A stretch of 64,000 nt of DNA from Gallaecimonas kandeliae (GCF_030450055.1 NZ_CP118480.1:682001-746000); one strand, 5' to 3'; positions 7,564 to 16,325 are shown, counted from the first letter of the stretch. Made by a program: numbers and translations. Notes: generated from the letters alone by a model not told the origin.

Positions 7564-9294
7564 GTGATAAGCGCCATACAAGCCAAACTGGGGGAGCTGC
7601 ACGGCTGGCTCCTGCCCCATGACGACGACTACCTCAACGAATACCTGCCTGCCGCCAACGAGCGCCTGGCCCATGTGACCGGCTTCACCGGCTCGGCCGG
7701 TATCGCCCTGGTGACCCAAGAGGCCCTCCACATCTGGGTGGACGGCCGCTACAGGGTGCAGGTGCGCAGCCAGGTGCCGGCCGGCACCCAGATCCACCAC
7801 CTGGTGGAGGAGCCTATCGGCGACTACTTCTCGGCCCTGCCGCAAGGGGCCCGCATCGGTTTCGACAGCTTCTGCGTCAGCGCCCGTCAACTGGCGGCCT
7901 GGCAGGAAGCGGCGCCCCAGGTCGAGTTCGTCCACCAGGCCAACCTGGTGGATGCCCTCTGGGAAGGCCGCCCGGCCTTGCCCCACAGCCCCGGCTTTGC
8001 CTTGCCCGTGGCCATCACAGGCCGGAGCTGCCAGGACAAGCGCCAAGCCCTGGGCCAGGCCTTTGCCGCCCGTGCCGACTGGGCCCTGCTGGCCCAGCCC
8101 GACAGCCTGGGCTGGCTCACCAACCTGCGCGGCGGCGACGTGCCGCGGCTGCCGGTACTGCTGATGCGTGGCCTGCTGCACAAGGATGGCCGCCTCAAGC
8201 TCTTCGTCGACCAGGCCCGGCTGCCCGCCGAGGCCGAACTGGGTGACGGCGTAGAAGTGCTGGCCCCCGATACCCTCCACTACGAGCTGGCGGCCCTCAA
8301 GGGCCAGAAGGTGCTGGTGGACGAGGCCCTGACCCCGGCCGCCCTGGCGCTGGCCCTCAAGGACGCGGGCGCCGTCATCGTCAAGGGCCTGGAGCCGACC
8401 CTGGTACCCAAGGCCTGCAAGAACGCCGAAGAACTGGCCGGCATGCGTGAGGCGCACCTGCGCGACGGCGCCGCCGTCAGCCAGTTCCTCTGTTGGCTGG
8501 ACGCCATAGTCGCCAAAGGCCAGCGCCCGGACGAATCGACCCTGGCCGACAAGCTGGAGAGCTTCCGCCTGGCCCAGGCCGACTACCTGGAGCCGAGCTT
8601 CGACACCATCTCCGCCGCCGGCGCCAACGCCGCGTTGCCCCATTACAACTTCCGCAACGGCGCTCCGGCGCCGCTGCCGCAGGACGGCCTCTACCTGGTG
8701 GATTCCGGCGGCCAGTATCCGCTTGGCACCACGGACGTCACCCGGACGCTGGCCATAGGCCAGGTGACGGCGGAGCAGAAGCGGCTCTTCACCCTGGTGC
8801 TCAAGGGCCATATCGCCCTGGGGAGCGCCCGTTTCGTCAAAGGCACCTGCGGGCACCAGTTGGACCTGCTGGCTAGGGCACCGCTCTGGGCCCAGGGTTA
8901 CGACTACGACCACGGCACCGGCCATGGCGTCGGCCAGTGCCTGAGCGTCCACGAAGGGCCACAGCGCATCGGCAAGGCGGCCAACAACCACCCGCTGCTG
9001 CCGGGCATGGTGCTGTCCAACGAGCCGGGCTACTACCGGGAAGGGGCCTTCGGGATCCGCGTCGAGAACCTGGTGGTGGTCAGCGAGCGCCAGGCAGAGG
9101 GTGACAGGCCCGTCTACGGCTTCGACAACCTCACCTTCATCCCCATGGACCGCCGCCTGCTGGATCTCAGCCTGCTGAGCGAAGAAGAGAAGGGATGGTG
9201 GAACCGCTACCACGGCGAGGTGCTGGAAAAGATAGGCCCCAGGCTGGAAGGGGAAAGCCTGGCCTGGCTGGAAACGGCCTGTGCGCCACTCTGA
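7564..9294 (+). CDS. Aminopeptidase P family protein (M24B)
   Basis: A cytoplasmic metallopeptidase of about 576 residues expected to remove N-terminal residues preceding proline. It has the two creatinase-like N-terminal domains and the C-terminal pita-bread domain of long aminopeptidase P proteins. Metal ligands are visible in VDSGGQY..GTTDVTRT, GHGVGQCLSVHEGP, SNEPGYY and the final GIRVENL. The AAGGAG ribosome-binding site ends directly at ATG 7558 with no spacer, while GTG 7564 has a spacing of 6, so I prefer the GTG; the ATG would add two residues. It is coupled to the zinc protease upstream. Confidence 0.92.
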   Translation: MISAIQAKLGELHGWLLPHDDDYLNEYLPAANERLAHVTGFTGSAGIALVTQEALHIWVDGRYRVQVRSQVPAGTQIHHLVEEPIGDYFSALPQGARIGFDSFCVSARQLAAWQEAAPQVEFVHQANLVDALWEGRPALPHSPGFALPVAITGRSCQDKRQALGQAFAARADWALLAQPDSLGWLTNLRGGDVPRLPVLLMRGLLHKDGRLKLFVDQARLPAEAELGDGVEVLAPDTLHYELAALKGQKVLVDEALTPAALALALKDAGAVIVKGLEPTLVPKACKNAEELAGMREAHLRDGAAVSQFLCWLDAIVAKGQRPDESTLADKLESFRLAQADYLEPSFDTISAAGANAALPHYNFRNGAPAPLPQDGLYLVDSGGQYPLGTTDVTRTLAIGQVTAEQKRLFTLVLKGHIALGSARFVKGTCGHQLDLLARAPLWAQGYDYDHGTGHGVGQCLSVHEGPQRIGKAANNHPLLPGMVLSNEPGYYREGAFGIRVENLVVVSERQAEGDRPVYGFDNLTFIPMDRRLLDLSLLSEEEKGWWNRYHGEVLEKIGPRLEGESLAWLETACAPL

Positions 9295-9360
9295 CGCCTG
9301 TTGGCAAGAGGGAGGCGGCCGTCCAGGCTGCCTCTAACGACAAGATGTTAAGGAAAACTC

Positions 9361-9573
9361 GTGAGCATTAACGCCACCTTGATAGGGATGGGGGCCTTTG
9401 TCGCCCTGGTCCTTTTTGTGTTGTTGCCGGCCTTGCTGGTCCTCGTTTCCCGCCGCAGCCAAGGCACAGAAAAGGTCCTCTGGGTCCTGGCCTGCCTCTT
9501 CGCTTCCTGGCTGGGGTTCTTGGGTTTCATGGTGGTCACTGGCATCCGGGCCCGCAGGACGGCACAAGGCTGA
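9361..9573 (+). CDS. Small two-helix membrane protein
   Basis: A 70-residue protein with two hydrophobic helices (about residues 8-29 and 40-61) separated by a short charged loop (SRRSQGTEKV). The tail ends in basic residues (RARRTAQG), which suggests an in-out-in topology with both ends cytoplasmic. It begins with GTG, with AAGGA seven to eight bases upstream, and ends just before a terminator. No family is recognised. It may be co-transcribed with the upstream aminopeptidase gene, about 65 bp away. Confidence 0.75.
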   Translation: MSINATLIGMGAFVALVLFVLLPALLVLVSRRSQGTEKVLWVLACLFASWLGFLGFMVVTGIRARRTAQG

Positions 9574-9582
9574 AGCCCCAAT

Positions 9583-9613
9583 AAAAAAGGCGCGGTTCCC
9601 CGCGCCTTTTTTC
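9583..9613. terminator. Bidirectional terminator
   Basis: The hairpin AAAGGCGCGG-TTC-CCCGCGCCTTTTTT lies between convergent genes; its right arm reaches the stop codon of the leftward lipoprotein gene. Confidence 0.88.
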
Positions 9614-10562
9614 ATTCCTGGGCCAGGTCGCCCCAGTCGTAACTGTCGCCTTGGGCCACGGACAACAGTTTGCGGCCTTCGCGCTTGCTGAGCCGCTGCC
9701 ACTGGCGCCCTTGGGGGGCCGGGAAGTGGCTGGCCTCGTCCATGTCCGGCAGGGCCGGGGTGTTGATGTCATAGAGCAGCATGTCGATGACTTCGGCCAT
9801 GCCCTGGTTGGCCTGGTCCATCAGCCACTGCTTTTGACCCTGCAGGAAGTCGGCGTACTGGCGGCTGATGCCGGCCTGGTCCTGCATGCTGGGGATATCC
9901 TGGAGCTTCTGTGCCTTTTCCTTGGTCAGCTGCAGCCGCTGGTAGCCATCGGTGGCCTGATCCATCAGCTTGTAATACTTCTCTTCCACCACCTTGCGTT
10001 CCGCGGCCAACTCGTCGGCGTTGCGCTCCAGGCGAGGGCTGAAGTCCAGCGCCGGGGACTGGTAGAAGAAGCTGTTGCGATAGAGCAGCTTGGGCTTGGC
10101 CCCTTTCTTGGCGGGCGGTGCGTAGTACTGGGCCTGCAGGCGCAGTTGCAGGTGGTGGCGGTCGCTGCTCAAAGTGTAGCTGGGGGTCAGCTTGAGCACC
10201 TGGTGCCCTTCGGTGCCGGGCACCGAGTAGAGGTCTTCCAGCTGGTGGCTGTCCTCCACTTCGATGATGCGGTTGCCCCGCAGCTGTTCATGGTCCCAGA
10301 AGGCCTGGCGCAGCTTGTGTTTGAAGCTGGTCTGGAACATGAAGTCCTTGAGGGCGCCTTGCACCGGGGCCAGGGTCTGGATGGCCGCTGTTTCTGTGGT
10401 GTCGCCGCCGTAGCGGGCTCCCAGCAGGTTGGCATCCTGGTCCTGGATGACGATGCTGTCCTTGAGGTTGGCGTTGTCTTGTGGCGCCAGGGCCTGGCGT
10501 TTGGTGGTCTGACAGCCGAGGATCAGCAGGCTTGCAAGCAATAACAGAGTCTTGTTTTTCAT
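9612..10562 (-). CDS. Predicted lipoprotein of unknown function
   Basis: A 316-residue protein beginning with a lipoprotein signal: MKNKTLLLLASLLILGC, with a lipobox LILGC so that Cys17 would be lipidated. The residue after it is Gln, not Asp, so sorting to the outer membrane is likely. The body contains a stretch describing strands (YTLSSDRHHLQLRLQAQYY) and a long charged helical region rich in Glu/Lys/Gln (ERKVVEEKYYKLMDQ through KEKAQKLQ) that may form a coiled coil. I do not recognise the family. It is divergent from the aer-like gene. The start was chosen at the residue that opens the signal peptide; upstream in-frame codons are disfavoured. Confidence 0.8.
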   Translation of the reverse strand: MKNKTLLLLASLLILGCQTTKRQALAPQDNANLKDSIVIQDQDANLLGARYGGDTTETAAIQTLAPVQGALKDFMFQTSFKHKLRQAFWDHEQLRGNRIIEVEDSHQLEDLYSVPGTEGHQVLKLTPSYTLSSDRHHLQLRLQAQYYAPPAKKGAKPKLLYRNSFFYQSPALDFSPRLERNADELAAERKVVEEKYYKLMDQATDGYQRLQLTKEKAQKLQDIPSMQDQAGISRQYADFLQGQKQWLMDQANQGMAEVIDMLLYDINTPALPDMDEASHFPAPQGRQWQRLSKREGRKLLSVAQGDSYDWGDLAQE

Positions 10563-10681
10563 TTTCTTAGCTTTTTTTGAACAACTTGGGTCCCGGTGCG
10601 ATTGTAGGGACGGGGATGGCCCACTGCAAGATGTCCCGCCATTACTGCTCAAGGCGGTGCCTCCAGGGATCCGGAGCAGGC

Positions 10682-10695
10682 TTGATTTGCGTCAA
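10682..10695. promoter_or_regulatory. FNR/Anr-like box upstream of the Aer-type receptor
   Basis: TTGATTTGCGTCAA has the TTGAT-N4-ATCAA layout of FNR/Anr sites with one mismatch in the right half. It is centred about 66 bases before the aer-like start codon. Confidence 0.5.
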
Positions 10696-10754
10696 AATTA
10701 ACCAACCCCTTTTTAAGGAAACTCCCCTGGTCTTTCTTGAGGGCAGGGAGCCTC

Positions 10755-12302
10755 ATGCGCGTCAATCATCCGGTCACCCAGGCCGAAACCGAGTTGGAGC
10801 CGCAACAGCGGTTGATCTCCACCACCGATCTCAAGGGGCGGATCACCTACGTCAACCAGGAGTTCTGTCGCCTCTGCGGCTTCTCCGAGGAAGAGCTGCT
10901 GGGCAAGCCCCACAACCTGATCCGCCATCCTGACATGCCGCCGGCGCTCTTTGCCGATCTCTGGCAGCACCTCAAGGCGGGGCGTCCCTGGATGGGGCTG
11001 GTCAAAAACCGCCGCAAGGATGGCGGCTACTACTGGGTCAATGCCTTCGTGACGCCGATCCGCGAAGGGGGCCAGGTGGTGGAGTACCAGTCGGTGCGCA
11101 CCATGGCCAACAGGGAGCAGATCGCCAGGGCCGAGTCCCTCTACCGGCAGCTGCTCGACGACCGACTGCCCAGGCGCTTTCGCCGTCAAGGTACGCCTGT
11201 GGCCGTCCGCCTCTTCACGCCGCTGCTGCTCAGCACCCTGGCCGCGACCGTGGTGTCGGCCTCGGCCGGGGTGGTGGTGGCCTGCCTGGGCATGGGCCTG
11301 GCCGCCTTCAGCCTGCACCGCAGGTTGCAGCCGCTGCGCCATGGGGAGCAGGTGCCCCTGCCGGCCCTGTCGCCTTACCTCTACCAGGCGGGCCGCGACG
11401 ACCTGGCCATTCAGGCCACGGGGCGCCTCTACCGCCAGGCCGAGCTGGTGGCGGTGCTGGCCAGGGTCCAGGACTCGGCGAAGATCCTGATGACCCAGAT
11501 CAACAGCGCCTTCAGCCTGCAACACCATGCCAACCAGGAGCTGAGCCGCCAGCGCCGGGAGCTGGACAGCCAGCGCCAGGGGCTGGACGAGGGTGAAGCC
11601 GCCAACCACCACGTCAGCCAGCAGTTGCAGCTGGCCGCGGAGCAGATGCAGGGGGTCAACGCCCAGATGCAGCACGCCATGATCCTGGTTACCGGCGGCA
11701 TGGCCGCGCTGCGCGACCTGAACCAGGCCACAGTGGCACTGCACCAGGACATGGCGGGGCTGCACCGGCGTTGCGACCAGATCAATGAAGTGCTGGATTT
11801 CATCTCCAGCGTCGCCGAGCGCACCAACCTGCTGTCGCTGAACGCGGCCGTCGAGGCCGCCCGCGCCGGCGACAAGGGGCGGGGCTTTGCGGTGGTGGCC
11901 GAGGAGGTCAGGGCCCTGGCCAGCAGCACGGCCAGTTCGACCCAGCGGATCCAGGGCATCATCGGCGAGATCAACAAGGAAATGGCGCTGCTGCTGACCA
12001 AAACCGACAGCACCAGGGATACCAGCGACGCCCTTCGCCAGGTGATGGAGGAGGCCCTGCAATGCCTGGATACGGTGCGCCGGGGCATGGCCGACCTGAG
12101 CGGCGGCAGCGACGAGATGGCGGCCCTTTCCGAACAACAGGCCGTGGCCATGACGGCCATAGCCCAGGGCATGGCCCAGCTCCAGGCCAGCGCCGTGGTG
12201 CTGGAGGACAACATGCAGCGCGCCGGGGAGGCCACCGCCGAGCTGGAGCAACAGGGGCAGCGGCAGCTGCAGTTGATCGCCCAGTTCAGCGACGGTGGCT
12301 GA
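10755..12302 (+). CDS. aer: Aer-type aerotaxis receptor (PAS methyl-accepting protein)
   Basis: A 515-residue energy/oxygen taxis transducer. The PAS domain (about residues 20-120) has the Aer hallmarks [10 protein letters not shown], then [18 protein letters not shown], which in Aer bind FAD. One hydrophobic hairpin follows (about 150-190), consistent with the Aer membrane anchor without a periplasmic domain. The C-terminal half is the signalling hairpin, with the CheA/CheW-contact tip [18 protein letters not shown] and [15 protein letters not shown]. It would report redox state to the flagellar motor. ATG 10755 has AGGGAG at good spacing; a TTG at 10737 is weaker. The FNR-like box upstream fits oxygen control. 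Confidence 0.92.
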   Translation: MRVNHPVTQAETELEPQQRLISTTDLKGRITYVNQEFCRLCGFSEEELLGKPHNLIRHPDMPPALFADLWQHLKAGRPWMGLVKNRRKDGGYYWVNAFVTPIREGGQVVEYQSVRTMANREQIARAESLYRQLLDDRLPRRFRRQGTPVAVRLFTPLLLSTLAATVVSASAGVVVACLGMGLAAFSLHRRLQPLRHGEQVPLPALSPYLYQAGRDDLAIQATGRLYRQAELVAVLARVQDSAKILMTQINSAFSLQHHANQELSRQRRELDSQRQGLDEGEAANHHVSQQLQLAAEQMQGVNAQMQHAMILVTGGMAALRDLNQATVALHQDMAGLHRRCDQINEVLDFISSVAERTNLLSLNAAVEAARAGDKGRGFAVVAEEVRALASSTASSTQRIQGIIGEINKEMALLLTKTDSTRDTSDALRQVMEEALQCLDTVRRGMADLSGGSDEMAALSEQQAVAMTAIAQGMAQLQASAVVLEDNMQRAGEATAELEQQGQRQLQLIAQFSDGG

Positions 12303-12383
12303 GCGGGGCGCCGCCGCTTTCTGTCCCTTGCCGCCCTGCTTTGGGTTATAGTCGGGGCCGGAATTTCTCTCGATACGGATGCC

Positions 12384-12665
12384 ATGGTGGACAGCACCAA
12401 ACGCGCCCTGGTGGTAGGGGACCACATCATACCGGCGGCGCCCGACCAGCCCATTCTCGACCAGCTGCTGCTGCGCGGTATTCCCGTGGAATATCAGTGC
12501 CGGGCCGGCTTCTGTGGCGCCTGCCGGATGAACCTCAAGAGCGGCGAGGTCCGCTACCTGGAAAGCCCCATCGCCTACTTGAGTGAAGGGGAGGTGCTGA
12601 CCTGTTGCACAGTGCCGGCTAGCAGCATCGTCGAGCTGGAAGCCGATTACCTCAAGAAGGAGTGA
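12384..12665 (+). CDS. yfaE: YfaE-type 2Fe-2S ferredoxin
   Basis: A 93-residue ferredoxin of the type that maintains the diferric-tyrosyl cofactor of class I ribonucleotide reductase NrdB. The cluster cysteines are seen in CRAGFCGAC (CX4CX2C) and a fourth in LTCC. Length and the pattern PVEYQCRAGFCGACR match YfaE. In E. coli it directly follows nrdAB; here no nrd gene is nearby, and a DUF350 membrane protein gene begins three bases after its stop with its ribosome-binding site inside yfaE. Assignment as a YfaE orthologue rather than another small ferredoxin is therefore by similarity only. Confidence 0.85.
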   Translation: MVDSTKRALVVGDHIIPAAPDQPILDQLLLRGIPVEYQCRAGFCGACRMNLKSGEVRYLESPIAYLSEGEVLTCCTVPASSIVELEADYLKKE

Positions 12666-12668
12666 CCC

Positions 12669-13079
12669 TTGGACAGCTTTCCCCTCCACGCCCAATACCT
12701 GGGGGCCTTCGCCGGCTATTTCGCCCTGGCCATAGGGTTGTTGTGGCTGTTCTGCCTCATCTACACCTGGGTCACCCCTCATGACGAGCTGGCCCTTATC
12801 CGCCAGAACAATATCGCCGCCAGCTTGGCCTTCGGTGGTGCCCTGCTGGGTTTTGCCCTGCCCATGGCCAGCGCCGTGGCCAACTCCATGAACTGGCTGG
12901 ATGCCGCTGCCTGGGGGCTGGTGGCGCTGCTGGTGCAGCTGCTGACCTTCAAGGCCCTGCAATGGCTGCTGGGGGAGCTCTCGGCGCGCATCACCAGGGA
13001 CGAAATGGCTCCCGGCCTCTTCGTGGGCCTGGCGTCGGTGGCGGTGGGCCTGCTCAACGCCGCCTGTATGACTTATTAA
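12669..13079 (+). CDS. yjfL: DUF350 membrane protein (YjfL family)
   Basis: A 136-residue inner-membrane protein with four hydrophobic helices (about residues 10-33, 47-70, 77-98 and 113-135). Charged loops such as TPHDELALIRQNN and SARITRDE separate them. This is the DUF350 pattern of two helix pairs found in YjfL. Function is not established. Translation starts at TTG with AAGGAG six bases upstream. It heads a yjfL-yjfM-yjfC-like cluster, as in E. coli, where the three genes are also consecutive. Confidence 0.88.
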   Translation: MDSFPLHAQYLGAFAGYFALAIGLLWLFCLIYTWVTPHDELALIRQNNIAASLAFGGALLGFALPMASAVANSMNWLDAAAWGLVALLVQLLTFKALQWLLGELSARITRDEMAPGLFVGLASVAVGLLNAACMTY

Positions 13080-13091
13080 GAAGGAAGATTG

Positions 13092-13631
13092 ATGAAACGC
13101 AGCAGTAAGGTGGCTCTGACCCTGATGGCCCCCGTCAGCGTCCTCTTCGTGGCCGGTTGCAGTGAGCCGCCGGTGGACGCCGCCGTCTTCAAGAGCGTCG
13201 ACCAATGCGCCGGTTACTACGACCGCAGCAACTGCGAACAGCAGTTCAAACAGGCCGAGAAGGTCAGTGAACAGACGGCACCCCGCTACACCAGCCTGGC
13301 CGCCTGCGAAGCCGATTTCGGCGCCGGCCATTGCGCCACCCCGGATCAGCAGCAACAGCAGCAGTACCACAGCGGCGGCTCCTTCATGCCGATGATGATG
13401 GGCTTCATGGCCGGCCAGATGCTGGGGGGGAGCCGTAACGTGCAGACCCAGCCCCTCTACCGCTCCAAGGACGACCCCAACACCTACCGCACCGCCCAGA
13501 ACGTGCCGGTGAGCCGGGGCGAAGGCCTGGTCAAGGTTCGCCCCTCTGCCGTCAAGGTGGCACCGGTCGGCACTGTGCGCCGCGGCGGTTTCGGGGCAGC
13601 GGCGGCCCGCCGTTCGAGCTGGGGCGGCTGA
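13092..13631 (+). CDS. yjfM: DUF1190 lipoprotein (YjfM/YgiB family)
   Basis: A 179-residue protein of the YgiB/YjfM family. The N-terminus has a signal with a lipobox-like VAGC, so lipidation is possible. Four further cysteines sit in DQCAGYYDRSNCEQQF and AACEADFGAGHC. The middle is Met/Gly-rich (SFMPMMMGFMAGQMLGG) after a run of glutamines, and the C-terminus is basic and Gly/Ala/Arg-rich, the usual DUF1190 layout. Function is unknown. ATG 13092 was chosen over the TTG directly before it. Its stop overlaps the next start (TGATG), so it is coupled to the ATP-grasp gene. Confidence 0.88.
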   Translation: MKRSSKVALTLMAPVSVLFVAGCSEPPVDAAVFKSVDQCAGYYDRSNCEQQFKQAEKVSEQTAPRYTSLAACEADFGAGHCATPDQQQQQQYHSGGSFMPMMMGFMAGQMLGGSRNVQTQPLYRSKDDPNTYRTAQNVPVSRGEGLVKVRPSAVKVAPVGTVRRGGFGAAAARRSSWGG

Positions 13632-14779
13632 TGGAGAGGGTGCGTATCGAAGAGCGCCCCTGGTGGCGTGAGCAGGCCGAGGAGCTGGGCTTCCAGTTCC
13701 ACACCATAGAGGGTGAGAAGTACTGGGACGAGTCCGCCTACTACAGTTTCAGCCTGGAAGAGGTCGAAACCCGGATCGAAGATCCCACGGCAGAGCTCCA
13801 CGCCATGGCCCTGGATCTGGTGGACCAGGTGGTGGCCAGCGAGGAGAAGCTGGCCCTGCTGGACATTCCCGAGGCCTATTGGGATCTGGTCAGCCAGAGC
13901 TGGAAAAACAGGGAGCCCCATCTCTACGGCCGCCTGGACTTTTCCTACGGCGGCGCCGGGCCTGCCAAGCTGCTGGAGCTCAACTACGACACCCCCACCT
14001 CCCTTTACGAGTCCGGGTTCTTCCAGTGGCTCTGGCTGGAGGATGCCCTGCGGCACGACATGGTGCCGGCAGGGGCCGACCAGTACAACGGCATCCAGGA
14101 GCAGCTGGAGAGCCGTTTCAGGGCTTTGAACTTGGGTTCCAGGCTGCACTTTGCCAGCGTCTGGCACAGCGACGAGGATCTGGGCACAGTGCGCTACCTC
14201 CAAGACATCGCCGCCCAGGCGGGCCTGGAGACGGCCTATGTGCCCATGGAGCAGATAGGCTTCCTGGACGGCCAGTTCCTGGACAGGGACGACACCCCCA
14301 TAGAGGCGCTCTTCAAGCTCTACCCCTGGGAGTTCATGTTGGAGGAAGAGTTTGCCCGCTTCATTCCCGGCAGCCCCACCCGTTGGCTGGAGCCGCCCTG
14401 GAAGCTGGTGTTGGCCAACAAGGGCATATTGCCGCTGCTGTGGCAGGCCCATCCCGGCCACCCCAACCTGCTGGAGGCCTGCTTCGACGATGGCAGCAGC
14501 CTCAAGCCTGGCTGGGCGCGCAAGCCATTGTTTTCAAGGGAAGGGGCCAATGTGGAGCTGGTGCTGCCGAACGGCAGTGCCCTGGTCGAGCCGGGCCCCT
14601 ACGGCGGTGGCCGTTTCGTGCGCCAGGCCTTGGCGCCCTTACCGGTGTTCGACGGCAACCATGTCCTCGTCGGCAGCTGGGTGGTGGGGGATCAGGCCTG
14701 CGGCATGGGGATCCGCGAGGACAGCGGCCCCATCACCAAGGACAGCGCCCGCTTCTTGCCCCATATACTGCTGGATTGA
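13631..14779 (+). CDS. yjfC: Glutathionylspermidine-synthase-like ATP-grasp protein (YjfC/YgiC)
   Basis: A 382-residue protein of the GSP_synth family, related to the synthetase half of E. coli glutathionylspermidine synthetase, which ligates a peptide carboxylate to a polyamine amine using ATP. Family features are visible: MERVRIEERPWWREQAEELGF-like opening, LLELNYDTPTSLYE (ATP-grasp Mg/substrate region), FKLYPWEFM, LANKGILPLLW and the end GSWVVGDQACGMGIRED. The amidase half is absent, as in YjfC and YgiC, whose true substrates are not settled. It is the last gene of the yfaE-yjfLMC run and is followed by a strong terminator. Confidence 0.9.
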   Translation: MERVRIEERPWWREQAEELGFQFHTIEGEKYWDESAYYSFSLEEVETRIEDPTAELHAMALDLVDQVVASEEKLALLDIPEAYWDLVSQSWKNREPHLYGRLDFSYGGAGPAKLLELNYDTPTSLYESGFFQWLWLEDALRHDMVPAGADQYNGIQEQLESRFRALNLGSRLHFASVWHSDEDLGTVRYLQDIAAQAGLETAYVPMEQIGFLDGQFLDRDDTPIEALFKLYPWEFMLEEEFARFIPGSPTRWLEPPWKLVLANKGILPLLWQAHPGHPNLLEACFDDGSSLKPGWARKPLFSREGANVELVLPNGSALVEPGPYGGGRFVRQALAPLPVFDGNHVLVGSWVVGDQACGMGIREDSGPITKDSARFLPHILLD

Positions 14780-14809
14780 AAAAGCGGGCCTGGGCCCGCT
14801 TTTTTATTT
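14779..14809. terminator. Bidirectional terminator after the yjfC-like gene
   Basis: The hairpin AAAGCGGGCC-TG-GGCCCGCTTTTTT separates convergent genes and ends at the stop codon of the leftward gene. Confidence 0.9.
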
Positions 14810-15241
14810 GATGACGACCACGTCCCCGACCAAGGCGACTCCAGCCATCACTGTGCCGGCGCCGCACTTGTAGCTGTCTTCACTGGTGCTCAGACTGTTC
14901 TGGTAGTTGGACCTGATGTTGATGACGGCATTGCCGCCTTCGGCTTCGGCCCTTTGGCGCAGGGATTTCATGGCGGACAGGAAGGCCCATTGGCAGGCGG
15001 CTTCGTCACTCTTGCCGAAAGCGTTGGTCTTCTGGTTGGTTCGGAAATTGCCGATATCCTTGGCGACCTTGCCGTGGGGCTGCTTGCCGAAGAAGAACTT
15101 GATGTCGTGGCCCAGCACCTGCTCTGCCTTGGGATGGGCCAGGGCATTCTTGATGGCGTGGTCGGCTATGGTATTGCGGGCCAGGGCCGGGGGGCTGAGC
15201 AGCACCAGGGCCAGGGTGGCGAAGCTGGCTTTCTTGAACAT
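14804..15241 (-). CDS. Exported protein with YbjQ-like end (often mislabelled excinuclease)
   Basis: A 145-residue protein with a signal peptide (MFKKASFATLALVLLSPPALA). The C-terminal half contains AEGGNAVINIRSNYQ and CGAGTVMAGVALVGDVVVI, the pattern of small YbjQ/heavy-metal-binding-like domains. Related proteins in Shewanella-type genomes are, as I recall, labelled excinuclease without support; nothing here suggests DNA repair. Two cysteines (EAACQWAF and YKCGAG) could form a disulfide in the periplasm. AAGGAAG before the ATG supports this start; the longer frame has no exported N-terminus. Confidence 0.75.
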   Translation of the reverse strand: MFKKASFATLALVLLSPPALARNTIADHAIKNALAHPKAEQVLGHDIKFFFGKQPHGKVAKDIGNFRTNQKTNAFGKSDEAACQWAFLSAMKSLRQRAEAEGGNAVINIRSNYQNSLSTSEDSYKCGAGTVMAGVALVGDVVVIK

Positions 15242-15338
15242 GTGTCTTCCTTGCTGATGTGGGCCGGTAGCCAGCGGCGGCTTGGCCAAAGATGCCCACT
15301 CTAAGTAACAAGGTATTGTTTCGCAAACCTTTACTCCC

Positions 15339-15602
15339 TCAATGCCCACCCTGCTTGCCACTGCCGTGGCGCAGATCCGGGCTTTCACCCAGGCGGTGCA
15401 GGGCTTCAATGACCTCCGCCAGTTGGCTCTCTGGGCCGCCGCCCATGTTCTCTTCCTCTGCCACCTCCAGCTCCCGGGCGTCGTATTCCCAGCGCCGCAA
15501 TACCTGGATCTTCTGGGCCCGGCTCAGACCAGGCTCGGCCAGCACATCGTCAGGTTTCCTGAAGGCGCCGCTCGGGTTCTGAAGGGCTTGTTCGATATTC
15601 AT
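15339..15602 (-). CDS. Small conserved cytoplasmic protein
   Basis: An 87-residue hydrophilic protein. Readable features are ALQNPSGAFRKPDDVL, then LSRAQKIQVLRRWEYDARELEVAEEENM, and a Gly/His-rich end. Small proteins with the core (F..P..VL....L....K..iL..WE.DA.eL..A..E) are common in Proteobacteria without known function. A very good ribosome-binding site (GAGGAGG, 3-4 bases before the ATG) fixes the start and argues that it is a real gene. It lies alone, between an exported-protein gene and ppa, on the same strand as both. Confidence 0.75.
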   Translation of the reverse strand: MNIEQALQNPSGAFRKPDDVLAEPGLSRAQKIQVLRRWEYDARELEVAEEENMGGGPESQLAEVIEALHRLGESPDLRHGSGKQGGH

Positions 15603-15670
15603 GAAACCTCCTCGGCTTACCTTGAAAGTATAAGCAACAGCCCCACCAGACCCATGCCTGGCATGCCGGC

Positions 15671-15703
15671 AATAAAAAACCCGCCGGCCGGCGGGTTTTT
15701 TAT
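15671..15703. terminator. Terminator downstream of ppa
   Basis: The perfect hairpin AAAACCCGCCGG-CCGGCGGGTTTT with A and T runs lies 15 bp after the ppa stop (reading leftward). Confidence 0.9.
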
Positions 15704-15718
15704 GGCTCTCGAGGCGCC

Positions 15719-16249
15719 TTATTTTTGCTGGGCGCGCTCGAAGGAGCTTTGGATCTCGGCCTTGGCGGCGGCGGCGTCGGCCCAGCCTTCCACTTTCACC
15801 CATTTGCCGGGTTCGAGTTCTTTGTAACGCTCGAAGAAGTGGGTGATCTGGTTCTTCAGCAGCTCGGGCAGATCGGTCACGTCTTTGACGTCGTCGTAGA
15901 TCTTGGTGAGCTTGGAAACGGGTACTGCAACAACCTTGGCGTCTTCACCGGACTCGTCGGTCATCTTCAGCACGCCTACGGGGCGGCAGCGGATCACGGC
16001 GCCGGGGATCAGCGGGTAGGGGGTGGGCACCAGTACGTCCACGGGGTCGCCGTCCAGGCTCAGGGTGTGGTTCACGTAGCCGTAGTTGCAGGGGTAGAAC
16101 ATGGGGGTGGACATGAAACGGTCCACGAAGATGGCCCCGCTGTCCTTGTCCACTTCGTATTTGATGGGGCTGGCGTTGGCCGGGATCTCGATGATGACGT
16201 TGATCTCTTCCGGCAGGTTCTTGCCAGCAGGTACCTGGTTCAGGCTCAT
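15719..16249 (-). CDS. ppa: Inorganic pyrophosphatase
   Basis: A family I soluble pyrophosphatase of 176 residues, the same size as E. coli Ppa. It hydrolyses PPi from biosynthetic reactions to two phosphates. The signature DGDPVDVLV, with its metal-binding aspartates, is present, as are [31 protein letters not shown] and the C-terminal [11 protein letters not shown]. An AAGGACTG-type ribosome-binding site precedes the ATG. It lies 75 bp beyond fbp on the same strand. ppa and fbp are also near neighbours in E. coli. Confidence 0.98.
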   Translation of the reverse strand: MSLNQVPAGKNLPEEINVIIEIPANASPIKYEVDKDSGAIFVDRFMSTPMFYPCNYGYVNHTLSLDGDPVDVLVPTPYPLIPGAVIRCRPVGVLKMTDESGEDAKVVAVPVSKLTKIYDDVKDVTDLPELLKNQITHFFERYKELEPGKWVKVEGWADAAAAKAEIQSSFERAQQK

Positions 16250-16325
16250 TGGGACAGTCCTTTCAGCTCTAGGATTGGGTCAGGCGCCTATTATAGCGGC
16301 CTGACCCGCAGTGACTAGCGTCGCC

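Noticed and set aside
13345-13368. Glutamine-codon run in the yjfM-like gene
   Set aside because: A short CAG/CAA run is ordinary in DUF1190 proteins and needs no special explanation.
10713-13370. Open frame of 885 codons opposite aer, yfaE and yjfL
   Set aside because: It crosses three well-supported genes; a by-product of high GC content.
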